Assembly: GCF_001544695.2 (NCBI RefSeq)
Contig: NZ_FCOM02000027.1
Location: 20,129-84,128, forward strand
Direction of reading: 5' to 3'
Origin: Caballeronia arvi
GTDB taxonomy: Bacteria; Pseudomonadota; Gammaproteobacteria; Burkholderiales; Burkholderiaceae
Length of the DNA: 64,000 bases
The translations under genes and the position numbers were made by a program. The notes under the pieces were generated by a model. That model saw only the letters and a program-made list of their open reading frames with translations. It made no database searches and was not told where the DNA came from. This document shows positions 24,496 through 33,404 of the stretch, in pieces. Position 1 is the first letter of the stretch. Each line of letters starts with the position of its first letter.

Positions 24496-25476
24496 ATGTG
24501 GATCAGACGAAATCGTCATTTTTATGGCGATGACATCCCGGGTCATGAAATCACGCCGCGCGACGTGTTCGAGAGCCGTCGCCGCGTGCTGCGCTCGATC
24601 GGTGCGATGGGCATGATGAGCGCGACGGGCCTCGCGCACGCGACGACGACATCGCCCGATGCGAAAGGCCAGAAGCTGGCCGCGACGACCAATCCGAAGT
24701 TCGTCGCGCTCGACAAGGCTACGTCGCTCAAAGACATTACGACGTACAACAACTTCTACGAATTCGGCACCGACAAGGGCGATCCCGCCGAACATGCCGG
24801 CGCGTTGCGTCCGCGGCCGTGGAAGGTCTCTGTCGAAGGCGCGATCAAGAATCCGAAGGTCTACGACATCGGCGATCTCCTCAAGCTCGCGCCGCTCGAA
24901 GAACGCGTGTACCGGCTGCGTTGCGTCGAAGGCTGGTCGATGGTGATTCCGTGGATCGGCGTGTCCTTGTCCGAACTCATCAAGCGCGCCGAGCCGACGG
25001 GCAGCGCGAAGTACGTGCAGTTCATCACGCTCGCAGATGCGTCGCAGATGCCGGGACTCTCGACGCCGATCCTCGAATGGCCGTATTCCGAAGGCCTGCG
25101 CATGGACGAGGCGATGAACCCGCTCACGCTGCTGACGGTCGGCCTGTATGGCGAAGTGCTGCCGAATCAGAACGGCGCGCCGGTGCGCGTCGTCGTGCCG
25201 TGGAAGTACGGCTTCAAGAGCGCGAAGTCGCTCGTGAAAATCCGCTTCGTCGAAAAGCAGCCGCCGACGAGCTGGAACCTGTACGCGCCGAGCGAATACG
25301 GCTTCTATTCGAACGTGAATCCGAACGTCGATCATCCGCGCTGGAGTCAGGCGACGGAACGCCGCATCGGCGAGGACGGCTTCTTCGCGCCGAAGCGCAA
25401 GACGCTCATGTTCAATGGCTACGGCGATCAGGTCGCGTCCCTGTATCAGGGCATGGATCTGAAGAAGAATTTCTGA
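24496..25476 (+). CDS. msrP: Protein-methionine-sulfoxide reductase, catalytic subunit MsrP
   Basis: 326 residues, a periplasmic molybdopterin enzyme that reduces methionine sulfoxide in envelope proteins. A Tat signal is visible: SRRRVLRSIGAMGMM followed by a hydrophobic stretch and an AHA cleavage region (about residues 28-53). The molybdenum-ligating Cys is C143 in RLRCVEGWSMVIPW. GGAGCAAC precedes the ATG. It is followed after 3 bp by msrQ. Length and order match E. coli yedYZ. Confidence 0.95.
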   Translation: MWIRRNRHFYGDDIPGHEITPRDVFESRRRVLRSIGAMGMMSATGLAHATTTSPDAKGQKLAATTNPKFVALDKATSLKDITTYNNFYEFGTDKGDPAEHAGALRPRPWKVSVEGAIKNPKVYDIGDLLKLAPLEERVYRLRCVEGWSMVIPWIGVSLSELIKRAEPTGSAKYVQFITLADASQMPGLSTPILEWPYSEGLRMDEAMNPLTLLTVGLYGEVLPNQNGAPVRVVVPWKYGFKSAKSLVKIRFVEKQPPTSWNLYAPSEYGFYSNVNPNVDHPRWSQATERRIGEDGFFAPKRKTLMFNGYGDQVASLYQGMDLKKNF

Positions 25477-25479
25477 ACG

Positions 25480-26124
25480 ATGTCCTCCGCTTCTCAGATC
25501 AAGAGCACGCGCGTCGCGACGGCACCGCGATGGATCGTTCCGGTGAAAGTCGCCGTGTTCATCGCGATGCTGTATCCGCTCGCGCGTCTGATCTTTCTCG
25601 GCGCGAACGGCGGATTGGGCGCGAATCCGATCGAGTTCATCACGCGCTCGACGGGACTCTGGACGCTCGTCTATCTGTGCACCACGCTCTCGATCACGCC
25701 CGTGCGACGCCTGACCGGCGTGACGGCGCTCGCGCGTTTTCGCCGGATGATCGGACTCTTCGCGTTCTTCTTCGCCATGCTGCATTTCACGACCTACATC
25801 TGGTTCGATAAATGGTTCGATGTCGCCGAGATGGTGAAGGACATCGGCAAGCGGCCGTTCATCACGGTCGGCTTCACGGCGTTCGTGCTGCTGATTCCGC
25901 TCGCCGTGACGTCACCCAAGGCGATGGTCCGCAAGCTCGGGCGCCGCTGGCAGACCTTGCATCGCACGATCTACCTGATCGCCGCGCTCGCCATCCTGCA
26001 TTTCTGGTGGATGAAGGCGGGCAAGCACGATTTCGAACTGCCGAAGATTTATGGCTCGATCGTGATCGTGCTGCTCGGCTGGCGCGTGATTGCGTGGCTT
26101 CGAGCGCGAACCAGACGTGCATAA
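25480..26124 (+). CDS. msrQ: Protein-methionine-sulfoxide reductase, haem subunit MsrQ
   Basis: 214 residues, a six-span membrane protein of the ferric-reductase-like family that passes quinol electrons to MsrP. Likely haem-b histidines are seen in FFAMLHFTTYIW, in RWQTLHRTIYL and in LAILHFWW. It starts 3 bp after msrP, as expected for one operon. Usual length. Confidence 0.94.
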   Translation: MSSASQIKSTRVATAPRWIVPVKVAVFIAMLYPLARLIFLGANGGLGANPIEFITRSTGLWTLVYLCTTLSITPVRRLTGVTALARFRRMIGLFAFFFAMLHFTTYIWFDKWFDVAEMVKDIGKRPFITVGFTAFVLLIPLAVTSPKAMVRKLGRRWQTLHRTIYLIAALAILHFWWMKAGKHDFELPKIYGSIVIVLLGWRVIAWLRARTRRA

Positions 26125-26153
26125 AAAAAAGCGACGCTATTCGAGCGTCGCTT
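26123..26153. terminator. Bidirectional terminator between msrQ and lysA
   Basis: An A-run (26123-26130), AAGCGACGCT, loop ATTCG, AGCGTCGCTT and TGTTT. The A-run serves as U-tract for lysA on the minus strand; the plus strand has a weaker T-rich tail. Confidence 0.85.
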
Positions 26154-26174
26154 GTTTCATCGAAGCGCGAAGCT

Positions 26175-27437
26175 TCAGTCCGGCAGGATCGATTCTCCGG
26201 CGAACAACTGCGCGACCGTCTCGCGCTCGCGCACGAGACGCGCGCGTTCGCCATCGACCATGATCTCGGCGGCGCGCGGACGCGTGTTGTAGTTCGAGCT
26301 CATCACGAAACCATATGCGCCGGCAGAGCAGATCGCGAGCAGGTCGCCCGGCTCGATGGCCAGATCGCGATCGCGTCCGAGCCAGTCGCCGCTTTCGCAC
26401 ACCGGACCGACGACGTCGTACTTGTGCGCGTTCGCGTTGCGCTTCTCGACCGGCACGATGCGATGAAACGCCTCGTACATCGCGGGGCGTGCGAGGTCGT
26501 TCATCGCGGCATCGACGATGGCGAAGTTCTTTTCCTCGCCCGGCTTCAGGAACTCGACGCGCGTGAGCAGCACGCCTGCATTGCCGACGAGCGAGCGTCC
26601 CGGCTCGAAATACACTTCGCGCTGGCCGTGGCCGCGCTTCTCGATGTGATCGAGCAGCGTCTTCACGAACACGCCGATATCGGGCGGCGTTTCGTCGTCG
26701 TAGGTGATGCCGAGCCCGCCGCCAACGTCTACGTGACGAATGCTCATGCCATCGGCTTCGATCTGCACGACGAGTTCGAGCAGCTTGTCGACCGCATCGA
26801 GATACGGACTGATTTCGGTGATCTGCGAGCCGATATGGCAATCGATGCCGACGACATCGAGATTCGGCATCGCATGCGCTTCACGGTACGTTGCGCGCGC
26901 ATCGCTGAACGCGACGCCGAACTTGTTCGACTTCAGGCCCGTGGAAATATAAGGATGCGTTTTCGCATCGACGTCGGGATTCACACGCAGCGACACGGGC
27001 GCTTTCTTGCCGAGCGACTTCGCCACTTCGTTCAGCGCGTGCAGTTCGGGAATCGATTCGACGTTGAAGCACTTCACGCCCGCTTCGAGCGCCTCGCGCA
27101 TTTCTGCGGCCGTCTTGCCGACGCCGGAAAACACGGTGTTCTCCGCTTTGCCGCCCGCCGCGAGCACGCGCGCGAGCTCACCCGACGACACGATGTCGAA
27201 GCCCGCGCCCATGCGCGCGAACACGTTGAGCACGGCGAGATTGCTGTTCGCCTTCACCGCGACATGCACGGTTGCCTTGCGGCCCGCGCAGGCGTCGGCG
27301 TAAGCGTGATAGGCGCGTGAGAGCGCATCGCGCGAATAGACGTAGAGCGGCGTGCCGAACTGCTCCGCGAGCGACACGGCGGAGACGCCTTCGGCGTGCA
27401 GCACGCCGTCGACGTAATGGAATGCGGAATCACTCAT
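26175..27437 (-). CDS. lysA: Diaminopimelate decarboxylase
   Basis: 420 residues, a PLP enzyme that makes L-lysine from meso-diaminopimelate, the last step of lysine synthesis. The PLP-binding lysine is K62 (HVAVKANSN). The glycine-rich phosphate loop (DVGGGLGITY), the partner-subunit Cys motif (CESGDWLGRD) and the substrate-contact region (EPGRSLVGNAG) are clear. Start ATG at 27437. The lptM-like gene lies 44 bp upstream on the same strand, an arrangement common in proteobacteria. Confidence 0.96.
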   Translation of the reverse strand: MSDSAFHYVDGVLHAEGVSAVSLAEQFGTPLYVYSRDALSRAYHAYADACAGRKATVHVAVKANSNLAVLNVFARMGAGFDIVSSGELARVLAAGGKAENTVFSGVGKTAAEMREALEAGVKCFNVESIPELHALNEVAKSLGKKAPVSLRVNPDVDAKTHPYISTGLKSNKFGVAFSDARATYREAHAMPNLDVVGIDCHIGSQITEISPYLDAVDKLLELVVQIEADGMSIRHVDVGGGLGITYDDETPPDIGVFVKTLLDHIEKRGHGQREVYFEPGRSLVGNAGVLLTRVEFLKPGEEKNFAIVDAAMNDLARPAMYEAFHRIVPVEKRNANAHKYDVVGPVCESGDWLGRDRDLAIEPGDLLAICSAGAYGFVMSSNYNTRPRAAEIMVDGERARLVRERETVAQLFAGESILPD

Positions 27438-27481
27438 GCGTGGAATCGGGTTGCGCCAATGAAGGCGTTAAGACTTGCGGA

Positions 27482-27790
27482 TCAGTAAGCAGACGATGCG
27501 GCTTTCGGCGCCGATGCAGCGTTGGGTGCGGCATTCAGACCGGTCTCCGGCGAGAGCGTCAGCGGCTCGCCCGACGTATCCGGAACGCTGCCCGTGCGCG
27601 ATGCCGTCTCGCTGCCCGGAGTGACATTCGAAGGCGGCGTATTCTGGAGATCGTTGGGACGTTGCGGTAGCGGCGGGACTGTCGGCAGATAAAGCGAGCC
27701 GCGTTGCCCACAACCGCCGAGCGAGAGAGTGGCTGCGGCGCTCAAGGCCAAAGCCGCTACAATCGCGCTCATCCTGAAAACGACTCGCAT
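27482..27790 (-). CDS. lptM: LptM-like (YifL) small lipoprotein
   Basis: 102 residues. A lipoprotein signal ends in a lipobox-like LSLGGC, followed by the family signature CGQRGSLYLP. The rest is a Pro/Ser/Thr/Ala-rich tail. The E. coli protein, encoded beside dapF/cyaY, helps the LptDE outer-membrane translocon mature; the longer tail here is typical of Burkholderia relatives and of unknown use. Starts at M1 or M7 are both possible. It diverges from cyaY with only 35 bp between starts. Confidence 0.85.
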   Translation of the reverse strand: MRVVFRMSAIVAALALSAAATLSLGGCGQRGSLYLPTVPPLPQRPNDLQNTPPSNVTPGSETASRTGSVPDTSGEPLTLSPETGLNAAPNAASAPKAASSAY

Positions 27791-27825
27791 GACCGTCCCT
27801 ATACGTTTAATCGATGGAGTTTAGC

Positions 27826-28143
27826 ATGACAGACCAGGAATACCTGACGCTGGCGGAGGCCGCGCTGACGGCCATCGAGCGCTCGGTGGACGCAGCCGAG
27901 GCCGATATCGAATTCGAGCGCAGCGGCAATGTGCTCACGCTGGAATTCGAAAATCGCACGAAGGTGATCGTCAATCTGCAGCCGCCGAAGCACGAGATCT
28001 GGCTCGCGGCGAAGGCGGGCGGATTCCACTACAAGTACGTCGATGGCGCATGGCGCGATACGCGCGACAACAGCGAATTCTTCGCCACGCTGACCAAGTA
28101 TTCGACCGAGCAGGCCGGCGAGCCGGTCCGCTTCAAGGCGTAA
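27826..28143 (+). CDS. cyaY: Iron-sulfur cluster assembly protein CyaY (frataxin)
   Basis: 105 residues, bacterial frataxin, an iron-binding regulator of IscS-driven Fe-S assembly. The acidic first helix and strand are visible (ERSVDAAEADIEFERSG), then the conserved VNLQPPKHEIWLAAKAGGFHYKY sheet. ATG 27826 is chosen over ATG 27814 because GGAG lies between them (27816-27819). It is transcribed away from lptM; a terminator follows. Confidence 0.95.
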   Translation: MTDQEYLTLAEAALTAIERSVDAAEADIEFERSGNVLTLEFENRTKVIVNLQPPKHEIWLAAKAGGFHYKYVDGAWRDTRDNSEFFATLTKYSTEQAGEPVRFKA

Positions 28144-28153
28144 TTCAAGGCGT

Positions 28154-28190
28154 AAAAAAAGCGAGCGGGTCTTTCGACCTCGCTCGCTTC
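28154..28190. terminator. Bidirectional terminator between cyaY and mrcA
   Basis: An A-run, then AGCGAGCG-GGTC, loop TTTC, GACC-T-CGCTCGCT. It provides a U-tract for the minus-strand mrcA; the convergent cyaY shares the stem. Confidence 0.8.
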
Positions 28191-28209
28191 GATCGTCGCA
28201 AGGGCGCGC

Positions 28210-30618
28210 TTACTGCCCCTTGAACAGATTCATGATGTCCTGCTTTTCCTGTTCGCCGACTTCCGGCGCGGGCGCCGTCACGCCGGATACGCCTTCCTGC
28301 GGCGGCGCCTGACTGACACCGATCGTCGCGACGAAGCCGTGGCCCGGCGTCATGTCGTCGAAGTACAGTTCGTTGCCGAGCGACGTGATATCGGGCGGCA
28401 TCAGCGGCTTGTACTCGGGTACGCCCTTGAGCGCTTTGCCCATGTAATCCATCCACACCGGCAGCGCGAGACCGCCGCCCGTTTCCTTGTCGCCGAGGCT
28501 GCGCGGATTGTCGTAGCCGATCCACGCGATCGCCACGAGCGTGCGCTGATAGCCGGCGAACCATGCATCGCGCGAATCGTTCGTCGTGCCGGTCTTGCCG
28601 GCGAGATCGCCACGCTTCAACTGGTTCGTCTTCGCGCCCGTGCCGTGCTGCGCGACGCTCTGCAACAGACTGTTCATCACGAACGCGTTGCGCGGCGTGA
28701 TGGCGAGCGGCGCGCTCTGCTGCGCGACGAGCGGCTGCGGATGCGATACGACGCGGCCGTAAGGATCGGTGATGTCGGCGATCAGATACGGATTCACGCG
28801 ATAACCACCGTTCGCGAACACCGCGTAGCCCGCCGCCATCTGCAACGGCGTGACGAGACCCGCGCCGAGCGCCATCGGCAGATAGGCGGGATGACGGTCC
28901 GCGTCGAAGCCGAAACGCGTGATGTACTGCTGCGCGTATTTCGTGCCGATATGACTCAGGATGCGGATCGACACCATGTTCTTCGATTTCTGCAGCGCGG
29001 AGCGCATGCTCATCGGGCCGTCGAAGCCGCCGCCGTAGTTCTTCGGCTCCCACGCCTGGCCGCCGGTCTCGGCCGCGCTGAAGAAGAGCGGGCCGTCGTT
29101 GATGATGGTCGCGGGCGACAAACCCTTTTCGAGCGACGCCGAATAGATGAACGGCTTGAAGCTCGAACCCGGCTGGCGCCACGCCTGCGTGACGTGATTG
29201 AACTTGTTCTTGTTGAAGTCGAAGCCGCCGACGAGCGCGCGGATCGCGCCGTCCTGCGGGACCATCGAGATGAACGCGCCTTCCACTTGCGGCAGTTGCG
29301 TGATGACCCAGTTGCCGTCGTCGTCCTTCATGAGCCGCACGATCGCGCCCGGACGAATACGCGCGTTCGGTTGCGCTTTCGGGCTGAGCGCGAACTGCAC
29401 GAAGCGCAGATCGTTGCCGGCGATCGTCGCCGTATTGCCGTCGATGAAGCTCGCCTTCACTTCCTTCGGATTCGCCGACGTCACCACCGCCGCGACGATC
29501 TCGCCATTGTCGGGATGCTCGGCGAGCGCGTCGTCGATGGCCTGCTCACGGTCGTCGGCATCTTTCGGCAGATCGATATAGCCTTCCGGCCCGCGATAGC
29601 CGTGGCGGTGCTCGTAGTCCATCAGACCCTTGCGCACCGCGCGATAGGCGGCGTCCTGATCGGCGGAATCGATCGTCGTCACGACGTTCAGGCCGCGCGT
29701 GTAGGCTTCCTCGCGGTACTGCGCGTACATCATCTGACGGACCATTTCCGCGACGTACTCGGCATGCACGCTGAACTCGCGGCCCTGTCCCTTCACGACG
29801 AGCGCCTGCTTCACGGCCTGCTCGTACTGGTCCTGCGTGATGAAGTTCAGCTCGTGCATGCGTTGCAGGATGTACTCCTGCCGCACCTTCGCGCGTTTCG
29901 GATTGACGACCGGGTTATACGCCGACGGCGCTTTCGGCAGACCTGCGAGCATCGCGGCTTCTGCGAGCGAAATGTCCTTCAGATCCTTGCCGAAATAGAC
30001 GCGCGCCGCGCTTGCGAAGCCGTACGCGCGCTGCCCGAGATAGATCTGATTCATATAGACCTCGAGAATCTGATCTTTCGTCAGCGCGCGCTCGATCTTG
30101 TAGGCGAGCAGCATCTCGTAGATCTTGCGCGTGTAGGTCTTTTCGCTCGACAGGAAGAAGTTGCGCGCGACCTGCATCGTGATCGTGCTCGCGCCCTGCG
30201 ATGCGTGGCCGTTGGTCAGTGCGACCGTGCCCGCGCGCAGGATGCCGGTGAGATCGACGCCGCCATGATCGTAGAAACGCGCATCTTCGATCGCGAGCAC
30301 GGCTTTTTTCAGATGATCGGGCACGTCCTGAATGCGCACGACGCTGCGGCGTTCCTCGCCGAATTCACCGATCAGAAGGTGATCGGCCGTATAGATGCGC
30401 AGCGGCACCTTCGGCTTGTAGTCCGTGAGCGCCTCGAGCGAAGGCAGGTTCGGCATTGCGACGACGAGCGCGTAGCCGAGGACGAGACCCGCGCAGACGA
30501 CGAGGGCAAATACGCTGACGCCAAAACCGAGGAGAAGCCGCGCCCACCACGGGCGCCTGGCTTTCTTGTGCCCTTCGGGCGGCGTGGACGGGGGGGTGTT
30601 CGGGGAAGAGGATTGCAT
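28210..30618 (-). CDS. mrcA: Penicillin-binding protein 1A (class A PBP)
   Basis: 802 residues, a bifunctional peptidoglycan glycosyltransferase and transpeptidase. In order: a cytoplasmic lead, one membrane span (about residues 27-52), a GT51 domain with catalytic EDARFYDHGGVD and the QGASTITMQVARN motif, an OB-like insert, and a transpeptidase domain with SSFK (near residue 485), SKN and KTGTTNDSRDAWF. The C-terminal 40 residues are Pro/Glu-rich. It diverges from the pilM cluster across 250 bp, as in many proteobacteria where ponA sits next to pilMNOPQ. Confidence 0.95.
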   Translation of the reverse strand: MQSSSPNTPPSTPPEGHKKARRPWWARLLLGFGVSVFALVVCAGLVLGYALVVAMPNLPSLEALTDYKPKVPLRIYTADHLLIGEFGEERRSVVRIQDVPDHLKKAVLAIEDARFYDHGGVDLTGILRAGTVALTNGHASQGASTITMQVARNFFLSSEKTYTRKIYEMLLAYKIERALTKDQILEVYMNQIYLGQRAYGFASAARVYFGKDLKDISLAEAAMLAGLPKAPSAYNPVVNPKRAKVRQEYILQRMHELNFITQDQYEQAVKQALVVKGQGREFSVHAEYVAEMVRQMMYAQYREEAYTRGLNVVTTIDSADQDAAYRAVRKGLMDYEHRHGYRGPEGYIDLPKDADDREQAIDDALAEHPDNGEIVAAVVTSANPKEVKASFIDGNTATIAGNDLRFVQFALSPKAQPNARIRPGAIVRLMKDDDGNWVITQLPQVEGAFISMVPQDGAIRALVGGFDFNKNKFNHVTQAWRQPGSSFKPFIYSASLEKGLSPATIINDGPLFFSAAETGGQAWEPKNYGGGFDGPMSMRSALQKSKNMVSIRILSHIGTKYAQQYITRFGFDADRHPAYLPMALGAGLVTPLQMAAGYAVFANGGYRVNPYLIADITDPYGRVVSHPQPLVAQQSAPLAITPRNAFVMNSLLQSVAQHGTGAKTNQLKRGDLAGKTGTTNDSRDAWFAGYQRTLVAIAWIGYDNPRSLGDKETGGGLALPVWMDYMGKALKGVPEYKPLMPPDITSLGNELYFDDMTPGHGFVATIGVSQAPPQEGVSGVTAPAPEVGEQEKQDIMNLFKGQ

Positions 30619-30868
30619 AGCACCACCAAAAACGGTCCCGCGATTATAGCCGCCCGGATTTGGGACATTTCTGAGCGGTCGCGGCGCATGCGGCCGTCAC
30701 GTATGCCTGCCGCTGTCTTCAAGATACGCGCGATCCGGTCCGGAAGCATCGGGATATCGCGCGCGTTGGCCGTTCGGCCGAGTGTTCGCCGCCGATGACG
30801 CTCGCGACAATTCTTCCCCATCAGGCGCCCGAACGGTTCGGCGCGCGATTGAACGGAAGGAGTCGGTC

Positions 30869-31870
30869 ATGAGTAAGGAAAAAGCGCCGCGCGGCGCGAT
30901 GCTGACGGTCACGCGGCGCTATGCGGCGGGCATCGACGTAAGTGAGGACGCGGTGCGGCTCGCGGTCGTCAGTAGACGATTGCGCGCGAACGCGGCGGTG
31001 TGCGTCGAGCATCTGGAGACGGTGGCGTTGCCTTCGGGCGCGGTGGTCGATGGCGATTTCATCGATCGTGCGGCCATCGTGAGGGCGTTGCGCGAAGCGT
31101 TCGCGCGCCTGCCGGAAACCGGTGCATGGCGGGCGCTGCGCTGCGCGATGGGTTTGCCCGCGTCGGCGACGCTCACGACGCAGGTTCCGCTCGCTCGTCT
31201 GATAGATGTTCACGATCACTTCGCGGGCAACATCGGCGGCGACCCGCGCGGCTTTCTCGAACCGGCGGTGCTCGCCGAAGCCGAGCGCGCCGCGGGCATC
31301 GAGCGCGGCGCGCTGGCTGTGGACTGGTCCGTGCAGGCGCGCGAGGACGGCGAGGCGCAGGTCGCGATCGCGGCCACGGCGCGGCGGCATGTCGAGGCGC
31401 GCGTCGAGACGGCGGCGGAGGCGGGCATCGCGCTGTCGGCCATCGACGGAGAGCCGGCAGCCGCGTTGCGCGCGATGCGCCATGCCGGCTCGACCGAACT
31501 GGACGCCGACGCGCGCTATCTCGTCTGCTGGCTGGAAAGCACCGGCTTGCACGGCTGGCTCGTCGGCTCGCGCGGCGTCGAGAGCGAGCTGCGCTATCCC
31601 TCGCCGGAGCATCGGAGCATCGCCGAGGCGCTTCACGATCTCGTCGGGCAGGACGCGCCGCTCGATTGCATATACGTCGGCGGGCAGATCGAATTGCTGG
31701 CGCATGCGTGCGTTCCGGTTCCCGCGCTGGGCAAGACCTTCGGCTGTCCGGCGCTGCCCTTCGAGGCCGCGCCGTATTGCAACGGCGCATCGGGCGTTTC
31801 GTCCGCGTATAAGCATTCGCCGCGTTTCGCCGTCGCGTTCGGACTCGCACTGCGCGAGGTGATGCAATGA
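30869..31870 (+). CDS. pilM: Type IV pilus assembly ATPase-like protein PilM
   Basis: 333 residues. PilM is an actin-like cytoplasmic protein that binds the PilN N-terminus and links the pilus inner-membrane ring to the motor. The first phosphate-type motif is AAGIDVSEDAVRLAVVS (about residues 18-34). GGAG before ATG 30869 supports the start. The sequence is Ala/Arg-rich and diverged from the Pseudomonas protein, so context carries much of the call. It overlaps pilN by four bases (ATGA). Confidence 0.83.
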   Translation: MSKEKAPRGAMLTVTRRYAAGIDVSEDAVRLAVVSRRLRANAAVCVEHLETVALPSGAVVDGDFIDRAAIVRALREAFARLPETGAWRALRCAMGLPASATLTTQVPLARLIDVHDHFAGNIGGDPRGFLEPAVLAEAERAAGIERGALAVDWSVQAREDGEAQVAIAATARRHVEARVETAAEAGIALSAIDGEPAAALRAMRHAGSTELDADARYLVCWLESTGLHGWLVGSRGVESELRYPSPEHRSIAEALHDLVGQDAPLDCIYVGGQIELLAHACVPVPALGKTFGCPALPFEAAPYCNGASGVSSAYKHSPRFAVAFGLALREVMQ

Positions 31871-32532
31871 ACGCAGTCATGCTCGATGGATTCAACTTGC
31901 TGCCGTATCGCGCGCGCAGGCGCCGTGAGATGCGGCGTCAGCGGCTCGCGCTGCTTGGCGCCGTGACGCTGGCCGGTTGCGCGGCCGTCGGCGCCGTGGC
32001 TGGCTGGGACGCGTTCGAGCGCGCCCGCCTGGATGAGCGGCGCGTGGCGCTGGAGACGTCGTTGCGCGCATCGGGCGCCCAGATCGACGAACACGCGCGG
32101 CTCCTTCGCGCGGAAGCTGAACGGCGTCGCGCGCGCGAGGCCGCGCAGCCGCTGGCTTTGCCGCGCGAGCGCTTCCTGGCGCTGCTCGAAGCGCTGGCGG
32201 AGGCGCCGCCGCAGCGTGGCATTGCGCTGCAACGCGTGTCGCAGCGAACGGACGAGGTCGAGCTTGCCGCGCTCGCGCCCGATTCGCAGGCGGCAGCGCT
32301 TTGGCTCAAGCGGCTGGAGCGGCTGCGCGGCGTGCAGTCGGTGGAAGTGATCGAGATGAAGCGGCGCGCGGACTCGGCTGCGCCGGGCAAGCGCGCTGCA
32401 TCGACGGCGATCGAAAACCGTCCGGCGCATTTCGAATTCGTCGCGCTAGTGCGCTATGCGCCGGATCATTCGCGCGATCAGGCCGCGTCGCGTCAGGCGC
32501 GGCCTGTATTGACGGCCGTGCGGGGGAACTGA
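31867..32532 (+). CDS. pilN: Type IV pilus inner-membrane protein PilN
   Basis: 221 residues. The short N-terminal cytoplasmic motif FNLLPYRARRRREMRRQR contains the INLLPYR-type PilM-binding peptide. It is followed by one membrane span (about residues 27-48), a coiled-coil-like Arg/Glu/Ala-rich stretch and a small periplasmic domain. The ATG overlaps the pilM stop. It forms heterodimers with PilO in the alignment subcomplex. Confidence 0.85.
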   Translation: MNAVMLDGFNLLPYRARRRREMRRQRLALLGAVTLAGCAAVGAVAGWDAFERARLDERRVALETSLRASGAQIDEHARLLRAEAERRRAREAAQPLALPRERFLALLEALAEAPPQRGIALQRVSQRTDEVELAALAPDSQAAALWLKRLERLRGVQSVEVIEMKRRADSAAPGKRAASTAIENRPAHFEFVALVRYAPDHSRDQAASRQARPVLTAVRGN

Positions 32533-32534
32533 CC

Positions 32535-33404
32535 ATGAGCACGATTCCGATGAACTTCCGGCTGAGGAAGCAATCTCGCGGTGCGCAGTCCATCATGCAG
32601 CCGGTCGATGAATGGTCGGGGCTTCGAACCGCGTGTGTCGCGTTTGCGTTGGGCGCGCTCGTGTTCGGCGCAGGGCTGCGAGCGTTGCGGATGTCCGACG
32701 CGAGCCAGCTCGAAGCGAGCCGGGCCGCATGGGCGGCGGCGCAGGCGAAGGCGCAGGACACGGGGCGCATCGCGGCAGAGCTGCCGGCGCTGCGTGCGCG
32801 GGTAGCGTCGGGCCGGCTGGAGCCGGAACACTGGAGCGCCGCCGACGCGTTGCGCGCCGTTGCCGATCTCGCGGCGCAAAACGGGCTGCGCGTTTCGGGC
32901 ATCGAACCTGTCGCGATCAAGGGCGGCGATCCGAAGGCGCGCGAGCCGATCCCGGAACGCGCGCTCAAACTGCGCGCCGACGGCACGTTCGCGGAAGTTC
33001 GACGTTTCCTCGATGCGCTCGCCGGCCTGCCGCGGCTCGTCGTGCCCGAAAACGTGCAGATTCGACGGCAGGCGGGCGGGCTCGCCGTCGAAGCGACGCT
33101 GCGCATCTTCGAAACGCTGCCGTCGGTGTCGCCCGTCGCGGCAGCGCGCGCGGACGCGTTCGTCGTCGATCCGTTCGGCAACGCGGATGCGGCCGTGCAG
33201 GGCGGCGACATCCTGCTCGTCGGCACGTTCGTCGGACGCAGGCGCGCGATGGCGCTGCTGCAAAGCGGCCGCGACATCGATGCCTTCGCGCCGGGGCAGA
33301 AGATTGGCGACGAATGGCTCGGGCGCGTCGTGCCGCGTGCGATCGAGCTCGCTGGCAACGACGGCGTCGCGCGCAAGCTGACGTTCGCGGAGGATCGCAA
33401 GTGA
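32535..33404 (+). CDS. Probable PilO-PilP fusion, pilus alignment protein
   Basis: 289 residues. Residues 1-50 hold an N-terminal arm and one membrane span. Residues 60-90 are helical. Residues 95-205 resemble the PilO periplasmic domain (ALRAVADLAAQNGLRVSGIE and on). From about residue 212 the segment FVVDPFGNADAAVQGGDILL and the following GTFVGRRRAMALLQSG, then PGQKIGDEWLGRV, resemble the PilP beta-domain. No separate pilP exists between it and pilQ, and no lipobox precedes the PilP-like part. PilO alone is normally about 200 residues. Start ATG 32535, 2 bp after pilN; its stop overlaps the pilQ start. Confidence 0.7.
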   Translation: MSTIPMNFRLRKQSRGAQSIMQPVDEWSGLRTACVAFALGALVFGAGLRALRMSDASQLEASRAAWAAAQAKAQDTGRIAAELPALRARVASGRLEPEHWSAADALRAVADLAAQNGLRVSGIEPVAIKGGDPKAREPIPERALKLRADGTFAEVRRFLDALAGLPRLVVPENVQIRRQAGGLAVEATLRIFETLPSVSPVAAARADAFVVDPFGNADAAVQGGDILLVGTFVGRRRAMALLQSGRDIDAFAPGQKIGDEWLGRVVPRAIELAGNDGVARKLTFAEDRK